A stretch of 64,000 bases of DNA from contig NZ_VNJJ01000003.1 of NCBI RefSeq assembly GCF_007786475.1, forward strand, positions 101,957-165,956. Direction: 5' to 3'. The position numbers were made by a program, and so were the translations under genes. This DNA comes from Cohnella terricola. GTDB taxonomy: Bacteria > Bacillota > Bacilli > Paenibacillales > Paenibacillaceae. A model generated the notes under the pieces. It saw nothing but the letters and a program-made list of their open reading frames with translations. It was not told where the DNA came from and did not search any database. Each line of letters opens with the position of its first letter. The stretch's first letter is position 1. Below, one piece after another: positions 51,231-59,441 of the stretch.

Positions 51231-51667
51231 ACAAAGGTCGGAATCCATTCGAAGCCTGGCAAGAACTTCAGACGTCCATGATGAAACATATTCCGATGTA
51301 TTTCGGCCAGAACGGGTTTGAAAAAAACATGCATAAAGCCATTAAGAGCGTCATGCAGCATGCAATGGCCGGCCAGTCGGGCTCCCCCTTCTCCAACGAA
51401 GAAGTCGAATACGAATTGTTCGACAGCCAACGGGTGATCATCGTACGATGCAAAATGCCCGAGAACGCAACCGATCGCGATACTCGCTTTTTTGCAAACA
51501 AAACGAAGCTCAAAATCGAGTGCTCCGGAAGCGCGCAAGAAATTAGGCTACCCAGCGACATCTATCCCACTCGTTCATCCGCCAGAATAGACGGAGATGT
51601 CGTGGAGATTCTGCTGCCGAAGGTACTTGAGTCCGAACCGTTCCACGAAATTTTTATCCGAGAGTAG
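51227..51667 (+). CDS. Hsp20-like protein 1 of the gerP-like locus
   Basis: A 146-residue protein with a C-terminal alpha-crystallin-like beta domain (about residues 55-146). EYELFDSQRVIIVRCKMPENATDR opens it, IRLPSDI lies in the middle, and ARIDGDVVEILLPK matches the end strand of small heat-shock proteins. Some coat and germination proteins of Bacilli (GerT, CotM) have this fold. The start ATG 51227 overlaps the TGA of the zinc-ribbon gene. Confidence 0.65.
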   Translation: MNKGRNPFEAWQELQTSMMKHIPMYFGQNGFEKNMHKAIKSVMQHAMAGQSGSPFSNEEVEYELFDSQRVIIVRCKMPENATDRDTRFFANKTKLKIECSGSAQEIRLPSDIYPTRSSARIDGDVVEILLPKVLESEPFHEIFIRE

Positions 51668-51751
51668 GCTCGCGAGCCATGGAGCCTTCTTTAATTCGGA
51701 CAAGCCAGTCATGTATGGCACATCGAATCATTTTCTCATCCGATACATACA

Positions 51752-51760
51752 CATAGTTTA
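51752..51760 (+). promoter_or_regulatory. Possible sigma-K -10 element
   Basis: CATAGTTTA matches CATANNNTA and lies 28 bases before the second Hsp20-like gene. No AC is found 16-17 bases upstream, so the evidence is partial. Confidence 0.3.
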
Positions 51761-51788
51761 TGATGGAAGCATCCTGTAAGGAATGGTG

Positions 51789-52238
51789 ATGCCGGTGGAA
51801 GAGAAGGCGAGGCAAAGCCAAATGAAGGACTTACAAGCATTTCATAAGCAAGCTGGCGAGGTGCTCGGCGAGGAGTTTTGGCAGGATATCGGCGCTCTGA
51901 TTCCTTCTCTGGGACCGCGAGTAGACATCTATTACACTCAGACGACAGTGGTTGTGATGGCTGAAATACCCGAGTTAAAGTCCAAGGGACAAATCGGCAT
52001 CTCCCTTGAAGGGCAGACCCTTATTCTGGAGGGGGATATTCCGTGCATGTACCCGGTTACGGAAAATCGAATCACCCAGGCCGAACGTTTTTTCGGAAGC
52101 TTCCGGCGCGCCTTGTTGATGCCTAAACCAGTTTCCAAAGATCATATTCGGGCGAATTATAGCCAAGGCTTGCTCATGATCGAATTGCAGATCGAAACGT
52201 ACGAGCAGCCGAAGAATATCCCGATCGAGTTTGCATAA
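51789..52238 (+). CDS. Hsp20/alpha-crystallin family protein 2
   Basis: A 149-residue small heat-shock-type protein. The alpha-crystallin domain covers about residues 45-145: PRVDIYYTQTTVVVMAEIPEL at its start, ISLEGQTLILEG in the middle, and the signature ERFFGSFRRALLMPKPV with IRANYSQGLLMIELQ at its end, closer to ordinary Hsp20 than its neighbour. ATG 51789 is chosen for spacing to AAGGA. It lies 121 bases after the first Hsp20-like gene and 42 before the next GerP-like gene. Confidence 0.8.
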   Translation: MPVEEKARQSQMKDLQAFHKQAGEVLGEEFWQDIGALIPSLGPRVDIYYTQTTVVVMAEIPELKSKGQIGISLEGQTLILEGDIPCMYPVTENRITQAERFFGSFRRALLMPKPVSKDHIRANYSQGLLMIELQIETYEQPKNIPIEFA

Positions 52239-52280
52239 GATTTATTTCCAAAAGCACATCAGACGCGGGGTGGTGAAAAG

Positions 52281-52505
52281 ATGGTACGAATTCAATTTCA
52301 TAATCTACACATCGGTACGGTATCCAACTCGTCAGGCGTGTTTCACGGGAGCAACGTACAGTGGAAATACAAGCATGCCGCAAAGCAAAATCAGGCTTTC
52401 GGAACGGTTAACGGGAAGAATTGTTTCTTATCGGGCGTTCGTGTTTCTTTGAATGACAGCGACCCAATCGATACGTATTCCAGCGTCAACCCCCGTCAGA
52501 CGTGA
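52281..52505 (+). CDS. Small GerPA/GerPF-like protein
   Basis: A 74-residue single-domain protein, the size of GerPA and GerPF. It shows IGTVSNSSGVFHGSNVQWKY, NQAFGTVNG and the end NDSDPIDTY. GGGGTGG lies upstream of ATG 52281. It is followed after 3 bases by the GerPC-like gene, the same adjacency as in gerP operons. Confidence 0.72.
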   Translation: MVRIQFHNLHIGTVSNSSGVFHGSNVQWKYKHAAKQNQAFGTVNGKNCFLSGVRVSLNDSDPIDTYSSVNPRQT

Positions 52506-52508
52506 CCT

Positions 52509-52937
52509 ATGTTTTGGAAAAAAAAGAACGCACCTGCCGAAACGCTAATCCGGGAAGTGGACAAACATTTCCGGGAGATCAACCTCAGATTCAGCCGGAT
52601 TGAACAGGCGCTTGAACATGTAAGATCGAATCCAACGCAGATTACGATTAAAAATGTCCACATCCACCAACCCGTGGTTGAGAAGATGGAGTACCGTCTA
52701 GACAGTCTGGACATCAATCAGTTGAGCGGTTCATTAAATCTGGGAAACAACTTCGGCGCCAAAACCAACCCGAATTCCTCTTTTTCCATAGAAACGAACG
52801 AACGCCCGAAAACGGACACTGTCACACCTTCCGTGGGTCGCCGTCCTACAAAAACAAATCAACCTTCCCGATCGTCTGGCGACGAAATAGACGGGCTGGT
52901 AAGAACCGAAACCGGTTATCGACTGATCAGAGAGTAA
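52509..52937 (+). CDS. gerPC: GerPC-like spore germination protein
   Basis: A 142-residue protein with an N-terminal helical, coiled-coil-like stretch (about residues 10-45) and the GerPC core VVEKMEYRLDSLDINQLSGS with LNLG (about 60-85); the C-terminal third is polar and low in complexity. GerPC is needed for a working GerP assembly in Bacillus. B. subtilis GerPC is longer, so this is a reduced form. It starts 3 bases after the stop of the previous gene with no good ribosome site, suggesting coupling. Confidence 0.7.
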   Translation: MFWKKKNAPAETLIREVDKHFREINLRFSRIEQALEHVRSNPTQITIKNVHIHQPVVEKMEYRLDSLDINQLSGSLNLGNNFGAKTNPNSSFSIETNERPKTDTVTPSVGRRPTKTNQPSRSSGDEIDGLVRTETGYRLIRE

Positions 52938-52970
52938 TGGGTAACCCGTCTTAGGATCGGAGGTTTCGAA

Positions 52971-53291
52971 ATGTCATCCTATTTATCACCCCAATTCGTA
53001 ATCGGTTCTATACGTATCGGCTCCGTCGAGAACGCCGCCTGCATCAATATGGGCAACAACTGGCCGACCGGCTTCGAGAGCCACCAGAAGCTTACGCAAG
53101 GCTTCGGATCCGTAAGCGGGGATCGTAATGTCGTTTCCGGTATCCGCTCTATTCTGAACGATTCCGACTTTCTCGATATGCTCAACATCTCGGATTCCGA
53201 GGCACCCGAATGGCTGCAAAAGCTGATCACGACATCGAATGAATCGCCGAACAAACCGGCCGAAACCGTCGTCGGAAAAATGCCGGAGTGA
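52971..53291 (+). CDS. GerPA/GerPF-like protein with C-terminal extension
   Basis: A 106-residue protein with one GerPA/GerPF-type domain (about residues 10-72: IRIGSVENAACINMGNNW, QGFGSVSG, NDSDFLDML) and a polar tail of about 34 residues. ATCGGAGG precedes the ATG. It is the last gene of the locus, followed by a terminator. Confidence 0.72.
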   Translation: MSSYLSPQFVIGSIRIGSVENAACINMGNNWPTGFESHQKLTQGFGSVSGDRNVVSGIRSILNDSDFLDMLNISDSEAPEWLQKLITTSNESPNKPAETVVGKMPE

Positions 53292-53315
53292 GCTAATGGA
53301 TTCGTTATAGACACT

Positions 53316-53343
53316 GAAAGCCGACCCGAATAGGTCGGCTTTC
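53316..53343 (+). terminator. Terminator-like hairpin at the end of the gerP-like locus
   Basis: GAAAGCCGACC (53316-53326) pairs perfectly with GGTCGGCTTTC (53333-53343). The T run is short. It marks the border to the AT-rich immunity island. Confidence 0.65.
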
Positions 53344-53445
53344 AAAATTTATGAAGCTGCTGATCATAAAACTCAATTGAAAGCTAAAGGACTTGCCGAT
53401 AAATAGAATAACAATATCTGAAATCGAAAGCTGGTTGCTATTAAA

Positions 53446-54309
53446 ATGAAAAAATATAGTTTCAATGATAATATTCAAGAGTTTGAAATAGATCCTGAAT
53501 TTATTAAAGAAGGAGTGAAGCAAGCTGAAAAAAAAGGTTATTCCTCCATTAGAATCATCTCATTAAATGATAATAAAGGGAAAACCTACAATCTGGATTT
53601 AACGCCTATGGAAAATAAAAGTTTTATTAAATTGGTGAGTATATCAGATAATTTCAGGGTGGGGAAATTTAATATCGATGCGTTATATACTTTAAGTAAT
53701 CTAACTCAATTATTTTGTGAGAATAAGTCTATCATTTTTGATTATGCATTACTCCCTAGATTGGAACACATTTATTATGATTACAGCCATAAAAGTTTGA
53801 ATTTCACATCATTAATTGCATTGAAAAGCATTGTTATACGTGGATTTTCCGAAATGGATTGTACGATTTTAAGTGGATTTAAGAGATTAGAAAGCTTGTA
53901 CTTAAGCGGAGGAAATATTGAATCCCTGAATGGCATAGAAAATCTTCAAAATTTGCTTGTCATAAATTTAAGTTACTGCGCAAAATTGTCAGATATTAAG
54001 CCGGTCTTAACACTTCAAAAATTGCATACACTGCATGTTGAAAAGTGTAAAAGAGTAAACGATATCGTTGTGACAGATGACAATCATTCATTAGAAAATG
54101 TATTTGTATCTGAGTTAGAGTCGTTGTTGTTTATTGAAAAGTTGAAGAACTTAAAAAAGCTAAAGTTCTGGGACCTAAAAGATGGTAACATATTGCCTGT
54201 TTTAGAGAAAAGTCCACCATTAGAAGAAGTAGATTTCTTCCCTAATAAAAAACATTACAGTCATAAAAAAGAACAAATTGAAGCGATTCTAAATAAAATG
54301 AATCCTTGA
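53446..54309 (+). CDS. Leucine-rich-repeat-like protein, copy 1
   Basis: A 287-residue cytosolic protein. From about residue 60 it has a run of irregular leucine-rich repeats (FKRLESLYLSGGNIESLNGI, then LQNLLVINLSYC, LQKLHTLHVEKC, LKNLKKLKFWDL). No signal peptide or anchor. A paralogue of equal length lies at 62519-63382. The last ~100 residues are nearly identical in the two, while the middle differs. The gene is AT-rich, unlike the region to the left. A role as an immunity-like or partner-binding protein is inferred only from its neighbours. Confidence 0.65.
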   Translation: MKKYSFNDNIQEFEIDPEFIKEGVKQAEKKGYSSIRIISLNDNKGKTYNLDLTPMENKSFIKLVSISDNFRVGKFNIDALYTLSNLTQLFCENKSIIFDYALLPRLEHIYYDYSHKSLNFTSLIALKSIVIRGFSEMDCTILSGFKRLESLYLSGGNIESLNGIENLQNLLVINLSYCAKLSDIKPVLTLQKLHTLHVEKCKRVNDIVVTDDNHSLENVFVSELESLLFIEKLKNLKKLKFWDLKDGNILPVLEKSPPLEEVDFFPNKKHYSHKKEQIEAILNKMNP

Positions 54310-54370
54310 ATTTCCAAGGGGGATAAGATGTGCCGGCAAATAGTAGTTATAGTCATCGACTAATTCAGAA
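54012..54370 (+). repeat. Duplicated block A, left copy (LRR 3' end through start of the 311-residue gene)
   Basis: Nearly identical to 63085-63443 (offset 9073). It contains the last ~100 codons of the LRR-like gene, the 20-base spacer with its AAGGGGG, and the first ~13 codons of the next gene. Confidence 0.8.
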
Positions 54371-55265
54371 AGCGATTAAGAGATATGAATATGATGAGGG
54401 CATAGACCACGATAAAGGAAGGGAAGAATTTTATAACACATATTTATTTCGTACGGAAGGGAAAAAAATAAAAACTCATATCAATTACCTGTGTGGAATG
54501 TTGGGAGACGGACCGGAAGGTAATCATATCGCAGCGAAAAATCTCTTATTTCAAGGCAATGATAATTGTTGGAAATATTTCGAGAGAACAGCTCTTTTTT
54601 GGGCATTTTCGCATTTGAATGACCCCTTTATCGATCATATAGCCCCCCAATTAAATTACGCTCTATTTGTTGAACGTGAGGATATTTTAGCTCTTTTACT
54701 AGAGAAGTCAGTTCAATATTTAGCAAGAGAAGAATATGTGTCGGACAAGGAATATACGGATCAAGAGATATATTCAAGTACTTATCTCATCCATTTCCTG
54801 ATCGAAAAATGGGGCATGGATAATCCTGTGAAAGAAAAAGTAATGCAATACGGAAAGGGTCTGGGGATCTATCAAAGAATTGTGGATGAATGGGACAACT
54901 CATTTCAGGAGATCGAGCAAGATTATTGGGATCGTTTGTGCGAACACCACTTAAACGGACTAAGTTTAACAGGAAGCACACGTGAGAAGGAAGAGTTTAT
55001 TTATTATGGTCTTGTTCCTATGGAACTTCTCAACGTGTTTAAGGTAAGAAAAAAATTAGGATTAGATGTCCCGGAGATTAAGCATGAACTGTTCCATACA
55101 CCTATGGCTAAATACCCCAAATTGCCAACAGGCTATAATGAAGAATTGGACGTCAGATTTCAACTTATAGAGCGGACCATTAAAGAGAAGAAAAGGTTTA
55201 CTATTGAAGAGATCATATCCCAACTTAAAGATGAGTATGGTGAAGGATCAGATATTTTTTATTAA
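54330..55265 (+). CDS. Uncharacterised ~311-residue immunity-island protein, copy 1
   Basis: A 311-residue, mainly helical cytosolic protein; I do not recognise the family. It begins at GTG 54330 (AAGGGGG upstream), has a variable first ~60 residues and a core rich in aromatic and acidic residues (NCWKYFERTALFWA, HIAPQLNYALFVERED). The last ~240 residues are almost identical to the copy at 61535, and a third copy begins at 63403. It lies 20 bases after the LRR-like gene; the same pair is repeated at 62519-63403. Probable immunity protein by context. Confidence 0.6.
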   Translation: MPANSSYSHRLIQKAIKRYEYDEGIDHDKGREEFYNTYLFRTEGKKIKTHINYLCGMLGDGPEGNHIAAKNLLFQGNDNCWKYFERTALFWAFSHLNDPFIDHIAPQLNYALFVEREDILALLLEKSVQYLAREEYVSDKEYTDQEIYSSTYLIHFLIEKWGMDNPVKEKVMQYGKGLGIYQRIVDEWDNSFQEIEQDYWDRLCEHHLNGLSLTGSTREKEEFIYYGLVPMELLNVFKVRKKLGLDVPEIKHELFHTPMAKYPKLPTGYNEELDVRFQLIERTIKEKKRFTIEEIISQLKDEYGEGSDIFY

Positions 55266-55273
55266 ACTTCGAA
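54532..55273 (+). repeat. Duplicated block B, left copy (3' three-quarters of the 311-residue gene)
   Basis: Nearly identical to 61737-62478 (offset 7205), and extends a few bases past the stop codon (shared AACTTCGA). A part of it (54769-54927) recurs a third time at 63842-64000. Confidence 0.8.
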
Positions 55274-55288
55274 CAGGTGTGTGACAAA

Positions 55289-55876
55289 ATGGAAAGTCAA
55301 AATCCCAATTGTATGTATGAGTTTTTTATTTCTTCTGATTATCCGGATAAATATTGGATTCAATACCATTCAAATTTATCATTGAAACACATAAATTTTA
55401 TTATAGGAAAAAAAATCGATATTTCTACAAACGAAGCTCTTCCTGAATTCTCATTGAAAGAAAAAGTAAGCGAAGAAAAGCTATTGAACTATGATTTACT
55501 CCATTGTGGAAATGGTCCGAGTCTAATTAGCCCCAAGTTCACGGAAATGATATTGACGCACTTTAGTAATGAAGTTCAATTAATTAAAGCAAAACTTAGA
55601 GTTAATGATAAAGAATATTCGGGATATCATATCATGAATATTATCAATAAGGTATCTTGTATGGATAAAGAACGATCCGTTTTTAAGTTAAGCCACCGTC
55701 CAGATGGTCCAATCACTATTAATAAACTTGTTATTTCAAAACATCAATTAATTGGATTAAATATATTTAGACTAGAGGAATCACTTTCAACCATTGTAGT
55801 TAGTCCAAAGTTTGCAGAGTTATGCAGTACTGCGAATCTCAAGGGATTATCTTTTGTTGAAATCGAGGTTAATTAA
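55289..55876 (+). CDS. Imm11/DUF1629-like immunity protein, copy 1
   Basis: A 195-residue protein. The pattern NYDLLHCGNGPSLISPKF near the middle, IMNIINKVSCMDKERS, and the end VVSPKFAELCSTANLKGLSF fit the DUF1629/Imm11 group, whose members protect against toxins of polymorphic systems. It is a paralogue of the gene at 60205; they share SSDYPDKYWI near the start and CGNGP/SGNGP. ATG 55289 is preferred to an in-frame GTG at 55277. No toxin gene is adjacent. Confidence 0.55.
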   Translation: MESQNPNCMYEFFISSDYPDKYWIQYHSNLSLKHINFIIGKKIDISTNEALPEFSLKEKVSEEKLLNYDLLHCGNGPSLISPKFTEMILTHFSNEVQLIKAKLRVNDKEYSGYHIMNIINKVSCMDKERSVFKLSHRPDGPITINKLVISKHQLIGLNIFRLEESLSTIVVSPKFAELCSTANLKGLSFVEIEVN

Positions 55877-55895
55877 GATAAGGTAGGTGCTCGAT

Positions 55896-56411
55896 ATGTT
55901 TAAAAAGGGAAAATATGATGAAATCGTGGTTAGATTAAATAAGAGAAAAAAGGAAATCGTTATTGAGGATAATTTCAATGGGGATTATGTATGGATCTGC
56001 AACAATTTATCAGATAATGAAATTTCGTTAGATCATAAACTTCTTTCATATGAAAAAGCCGAAAAAGTTAATACTGAATATCGTGAAGCGTTTGAAGAAA
56101 TGACTAAGGATAAGTGGATATTTGCAGAAACAGGTCAAGGGGATTTATGGCTAGTGGATTTAACCAATGCTGATAATAGCATCTATTTTTATAATCATGA
56201 TCTATCTAGTGTGGTGAACATGTCGTTAAATATGAAAGAGTGGTTCGAATTAGCTGACCTCCTGTCACAAAAAGAAGAACTATTTAATAATCATAGGAAT
56301 ATCTACTTTGATGAAAATTTAAATTTAAGAGACGAGTATAGACAACAAATAATTGCTGAAGTTGAAAAAATAAAGAAAGGGCTATCGAGTACCTATCCTT
56401 TCGAATTATAG
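55896..56411 (+). CDS. SUKH/SMI1-like immunity protein
   Basis: A 171-residue protein whose second half carries the SUKH-type segment IFAETGQGDLWLVDLTNA with FYNHDLSSVVNMS (about residues 70-110), where the G-x-GD turn and acidic strand are typical. SUKH proteins are the commonest immunity family of bacterial polymorphic toxin systems. The first third is shortened compared with SMI1 proteins. ATG 55896 has AAGGTAGG 8 bases away. It lies 19 bases after the Imm11-like gene. Confidence 0.6.
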   Translation: MFKKGKYDEIVVRLNKRKKEIVIEDNFNGDYVWICNNLSDNEISLDHKLLSYEKAEKVNTEYREAFEEMTKDKWIFAETGQGDLWLVDLTNADNSIYFYNHDLSSVVNMSLNMKEWFELADLLSQKEELFNNHRNIYFDENLNLRDEYRQQIIAEVEKIKKGLSSTYPFEL

Positions 56412-56443
56412 AATAGGATGGACGTATCATTAGGAGGACTATC

Positions 56444-57007
56444 ATGCTAAGGGATTTGTTTAATGAATTTATCGAATTATCTAATGAGTTACGCCCAGAT
56501 TATCGAGCTAGTTTGGGAACTGCAACAGGAAATTGGACGGATGTTTTACAACTATCCTATACTCCGAACTTTTATGAAGTCATATTTAGTACTGTACAGG
56601 GTACTAAAAGGGATGTTTGCGATCAAAGGCTAATGGATTTTATACCAGGATATCGACTTATACACATTGATGAATTTGTAAGTGAGAAACAAAATTTGGA
56701 TAACATTTTGAATGTCCAAACTGACGTTGCATTTGTATTACCTATTTTGGCTAACTATTCTAGTGATTTCATTTGCTACGTAGAGATGTTAAACGGAGAA
56801 GGTTGCATTTGCACATTGTTACATGATGAGGGAGAACTAGAAGTGGTGTATAATACACCTGAAAAATTTCTAGAAACGATAAATGAATTTTATAAACAGC
56901 AAGCCTATTTTTTAGACGATGAAGGTTATCTTACTTACGACTTGGAATTAGAGGGTAACATTGGTGCGAAAAATAACCCCAACGTTAACTACTGGGTTTC
57001 ACCTTAA
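56444..57007 (+). CDS. SUKH/SMI1-like immunity protein
   Basis: A 187-residue SMI1/KNR4-type protein: NELRPDYRASLGTATGNW at residues 15-33, YEVIFSTVQGTKRDV and the conserved FIPGYRLIHIDEF (about 65-77) match the N-terminal SUKH region. TAGGAGG lies before the ATG. Its stop overlaps the end of the convergent DUF1266 gene by 4 bases. A target toxin cannot be named. Confidence 0.65.
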   Translation: MLRDLFNEFIELSNELRPDYRASLGTATGNWTDVLQLSYTPNFYEVIFSTVQGTKRDVCDQRLMDFIPGYRLIHIDEFVSEKQNLDNILNVQTDVAFVLPILANYSSDFICYVEMLNGEGCICTLLHDEGELEVVYNTPEKFLETINEFYKQQAYFLDDEGYLTYDLELEGNIGAKNNPNVNYWVSP

Positions 57008-57654
57008 TAGCTTAAGCTAATATGTCTTAGCGGACTGTCTGGAGCAATAAGCAGTTTAATAAGGTAATCTTGGTTTTTATTTACATACTCTAAAGAAGAA
57101 GAAGACTCTGTGAAATCCGCGCCTGCCGCATACCCGATAGCATAGTCCTTCCAGCTTGAATATGCTATTCTAGCTTCCCGAACACAGACAGCCACCATTC
57201 TCCATTTATCCTCTTCCGTTAAATATCCGAGTTCATATCCCGCGCAGCAAGCATATACGCACCAAGAATGATCGTATGCGGCTATGCCTTCCCCTGGCAA
57301 GCGTGTGAAATAATGATTGGAGACAATCAGCTTTGCTGTTCTTGGATCCCCGTCAGGCAGTGATTGTATAAATGCAGTGCGTTCCGATATAGAAAGCCCC
57401 GAGAGCAGCATACTGCTGTCACGAAACTCTTTTCTGTGCCCGGTTTGAAAGAACCAGTCCAACTTCTCTTTTAACTTTTCGGAATCATCGATTTCCCATT
57501 GGTCAAGCATTTGACTCAGCCGACTTTTATTTTCGAATATGAGGTGCATATTTTTGGCAAAAGGGTAAGGATTGTGCCCTTTCAAGCAAAAAGACGAAAG
57601 TGCATGAATATATAAAGATAATTGTTGGCGAACTTCGAGATTGTAATAATCCAT
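57004..57654 (-). CDS. DUF1266 protein
   Basis: A 216-residue protein, if ATG 57654 is used. It carries the DUF1266 pattern: AYDHSWCVYACCAGYELGYL, then TEEDKWRMV, then AYSSWKDYAIGYAAG, where W, GY and SSW are the family hallmarks. An in-frame TTG at 57723 would overlap the upstream J-domain gene by 46 bases; neither start has an ideal ribosome site. DUF1266 proteins are of unknown function. It is cotranscribed with the J-domain gene on the strand opposite to the immunity genes. Confidence 0.65.
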   Translation of the reverse strand: MDYYNLEVRQQLSLYIHALSSFCLKGHNPYPFAKNMHLIFENKSRLSQMLDQWEIDDSEKLKEKLDWFFQTGHRKEFRDSSMLLSGLSISERTAFIQSLPDGDPRTAKLIVSNHYFTRLPGEGIAAYDHSWCVYACCAGYELGYLTEEDKWRMVAVCVREARIAYSSWKDYAIGYAAGADFTESSSSLEYVNKNQDYLIKLLIAPDSPLRHISLSY

Positions 57655-57677
57655 GTTGGTACAAAGACAACTCCTTT

Positions 57678-59165
57678 CTACTTGCTCCCAAAATAGTTTA
57701 TTAAAACACTGCAAACTCTCCAAATTATTGTAAGAATAAGACTACCCAAAGCCAATACTAAAATAGTTACGATTATTGTTACCATTATCACGCCCATATC
57801 AGGCAAAGGTCCATCAAGTACCAATACCACTAATCCGAAATCGGCAACTAGCAACAATAGATATAACCATGTGTTTTTTGCAAGCTGAAATATCAGCTCT
57901 TTAATTTTTGCAAATATCGACAGTAGGGGAGGCACAGCACTCCGTTGGAGTTCCAGCTCATCTGTAGGCTCTAATTCCTCCGATTGCCCAAAGCTCTCTT
58001 GATAAATTGTGGACCCCTCGAAATCCGCAAGATAAACAAGTGCTTCGATATCGTTTGAATGGATGTCCAATATCCGATTATAGGTTTCTCTAGCGTGGTT
58101 CAATTGTCCCAAGTTGATATAACATTTTCCCAAAAGAGATAACATATCCAGATTTTCTGGCATTTGAGAAAGAAGATAGATTAAATCCTGAATCGCATCA
58201 ACCAGCTTGTCTTGTTTATAGTAAATACGAGCGCGATAGAAATAAGAATCCGTATCGTCAGGAGCAATACGAATACAATGATCGAAGGCCATAAGAGCAC
58301 GACTTAAATCATCCGTTCGAAAGTAAAATTCCCCTTGAAGGCGAAGCAAATCCGGATCACTGGGAAACACTTCACAGGCCTTATTCAGCATATCTTCCGC
58401 AGTCTGCAAGTCATGGTCTTTGAGCGCTCTCAACGCCATTACCCGGTAATGCAGAAAGGCATCGTAATCAATGTTTCCTGCATCTGCAAGGAACGAATAC
58501 CGCAAGCTTGTCACATATTGCTGATCCTCCAGTGCATACGTAAACACATTAGGATACCGTTCGGAAAACAATTCCCGATCCGCTAGCGCTTTCTCCTTCC
58601 AACGAAAACTGCCTTCGAGCAGTTGCCAAACCGATCTTGGCAAATAAGGATGACTTTCCAAAAAATTAAGCATTCGTTCGTTAACGGAACTTTGAAGATT
58701 TAAATTCCACATGACATCGTCATTCATCAGTTTCAACCAATTATCTGTATCTATTCGTGTTATGAAAGTGTGGTAAATCGTATTGACCTTACCCATAAAC
58801 TCATTTAATTGATGTTCAGGACTGTGAGGTGCATGATCCTGCTCTTGCAGGATCATGATGCGATGAGGTACAGACACATGCTGACTTTCCTGCTGATGAT
58901 CAACCCCTTGCATTACGATCCGAGGTGAGATGGATACTCGCTGATTTTCCTGCTGCTCATCTTCTTCCTCCGAAAGAATACGGTTGACTGATCGGTCACT
59001 CTGCTGTTTGGCCTGCTTAAGCGCTTGATCATAAGCTTCCCGCAGCCGTTGATAACCCACTGGGTCATCCTCAGGGTGATGGAGCTTTAACTGCTTCGCG
59101 TAAGCTCTCTTAATGACGGAACGATCACCACTCGGATTTATTCCCAGTATATCCCAAATATGCAT
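57678..59165 (-). CDS. J-domain/TPR protein with C-terminal membrane segments
   Basis: A 495-residue protein. Residues 1-50 form a J-domain (IWDILGI, KRAYAKQL) in which the canonical HPD is HPE (residues 30-32), followed by DDPVGYQRLREAYDQAL; this variant recurs in membrane J-proteins and may not stimulate DnaK normally. Residues 70-115 form a linker with a duplicated unit (QQENQRVSI and QQESQHVSV). About 230-380 are tetratricopeptide-like repeats (NLGQLNHARETYNRIL). Two membrane segments near 430-450 and 460-485 close the protein. It heads an operon with DUF1266. Confidence 0.75.
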   Translation of the reverse strand: MHIWDILGINPSGDRSVIKRAYAKQLKLHHPEDDPVGYQRLREAYDQALKQAKQQSDRSVNRILSEEEDEQQENQRVSISPRIVMQGVDHQQESQHVSVPHRIMILQEQDHAPHSPEHQLNEFMGKVNTIYHTFITRIDTDNWLKLMNDDVMWNLNLQSSVNERMLNFLESHPYLPRSVWQLLEGSFRWKEKALADRELFSERYPNVFTYALEDQQYVTSLRYSFLADAGNIDYDAFLHYRVMALRALKDHDLQTAEDMLNKACEVFPSDPDLLRLQGEFYFRTDDLSRALMAFDHCIRIAPDDTDSYFYRARIYYKQDKLVDAIQDLIYLLSQMPENLDMLSLLGKCYINLGQLNHARETYNRILDIHSNDIEALVYLADFEGSTIYQESFGQSEELEPTDELELQRSAVPPLLSIFAKIKELIFQLAKNTWLYLLLLVADFGLVVLVLDGPLPDMGVIMVTIIVTILVLALGSLILTIIWRVCSVLINYFGSK

Positions 59166-59238
59166 GAGTAGTCATCAGTCCTTTTTTCGTAAATATAAAA
59201 ACATCATAACTAAATTTAGGAGTTAAGTTAAGGATTTT

Positions 59239-59274
59239 AAAACCTTGGTTGGAAGATGCCTTTCAAGGTTTTTT
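59239..59274 (+). terminator. Orphan intrinsic terminator
   Basis: AAAACCTTG (59239-59247) and CAAGGTTTT (59264-59272), then T. No plus-strand gene ends here, which suggests a lost gene. The 276-base gap 59166-59441 holds this hairpin and the possible promoter at 59331; no gene is seen. Confidence 0.45.
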
Positions 59275-59330
59275 GTGGTTTTGTTTTCGTTGATAGGAAT
59301 CATTGTAAAATGATAACATCTGTAGAAGAA

Positions 59331-59360
59331 TTGAGAAGTACTTTGCTGGTATGGTACACT
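59331..59360 (+). promoter_or_regulatory. Possible promoter of the right half of the immunity island
   Basis: TTGAGA (59331-59336), 18 bases, TACACT (59355-59360), 82 bases upstream of the start at 59442. Confidence 0.35.
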
Positions 59361-59441
59361 CTTTTGTATGGGTTGGGAAAAATATCCTTAACTATTGAGA
59401 ATATATTCCATTTAAGTTTATACAGGGGTGCAAGAAGCATC

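Noticed and set aside
54330..55265. Assignment of the 311-residue family to Imm49
   Set aside because: Size and context were suggestive, but I could not match motifs; left unnamed.
59256..59441. Upstream extension of the gene at 59442
   Set aside because: It overlaps an orphan terminator and lacks a ribosome site; composition differs from the rest of the protein.
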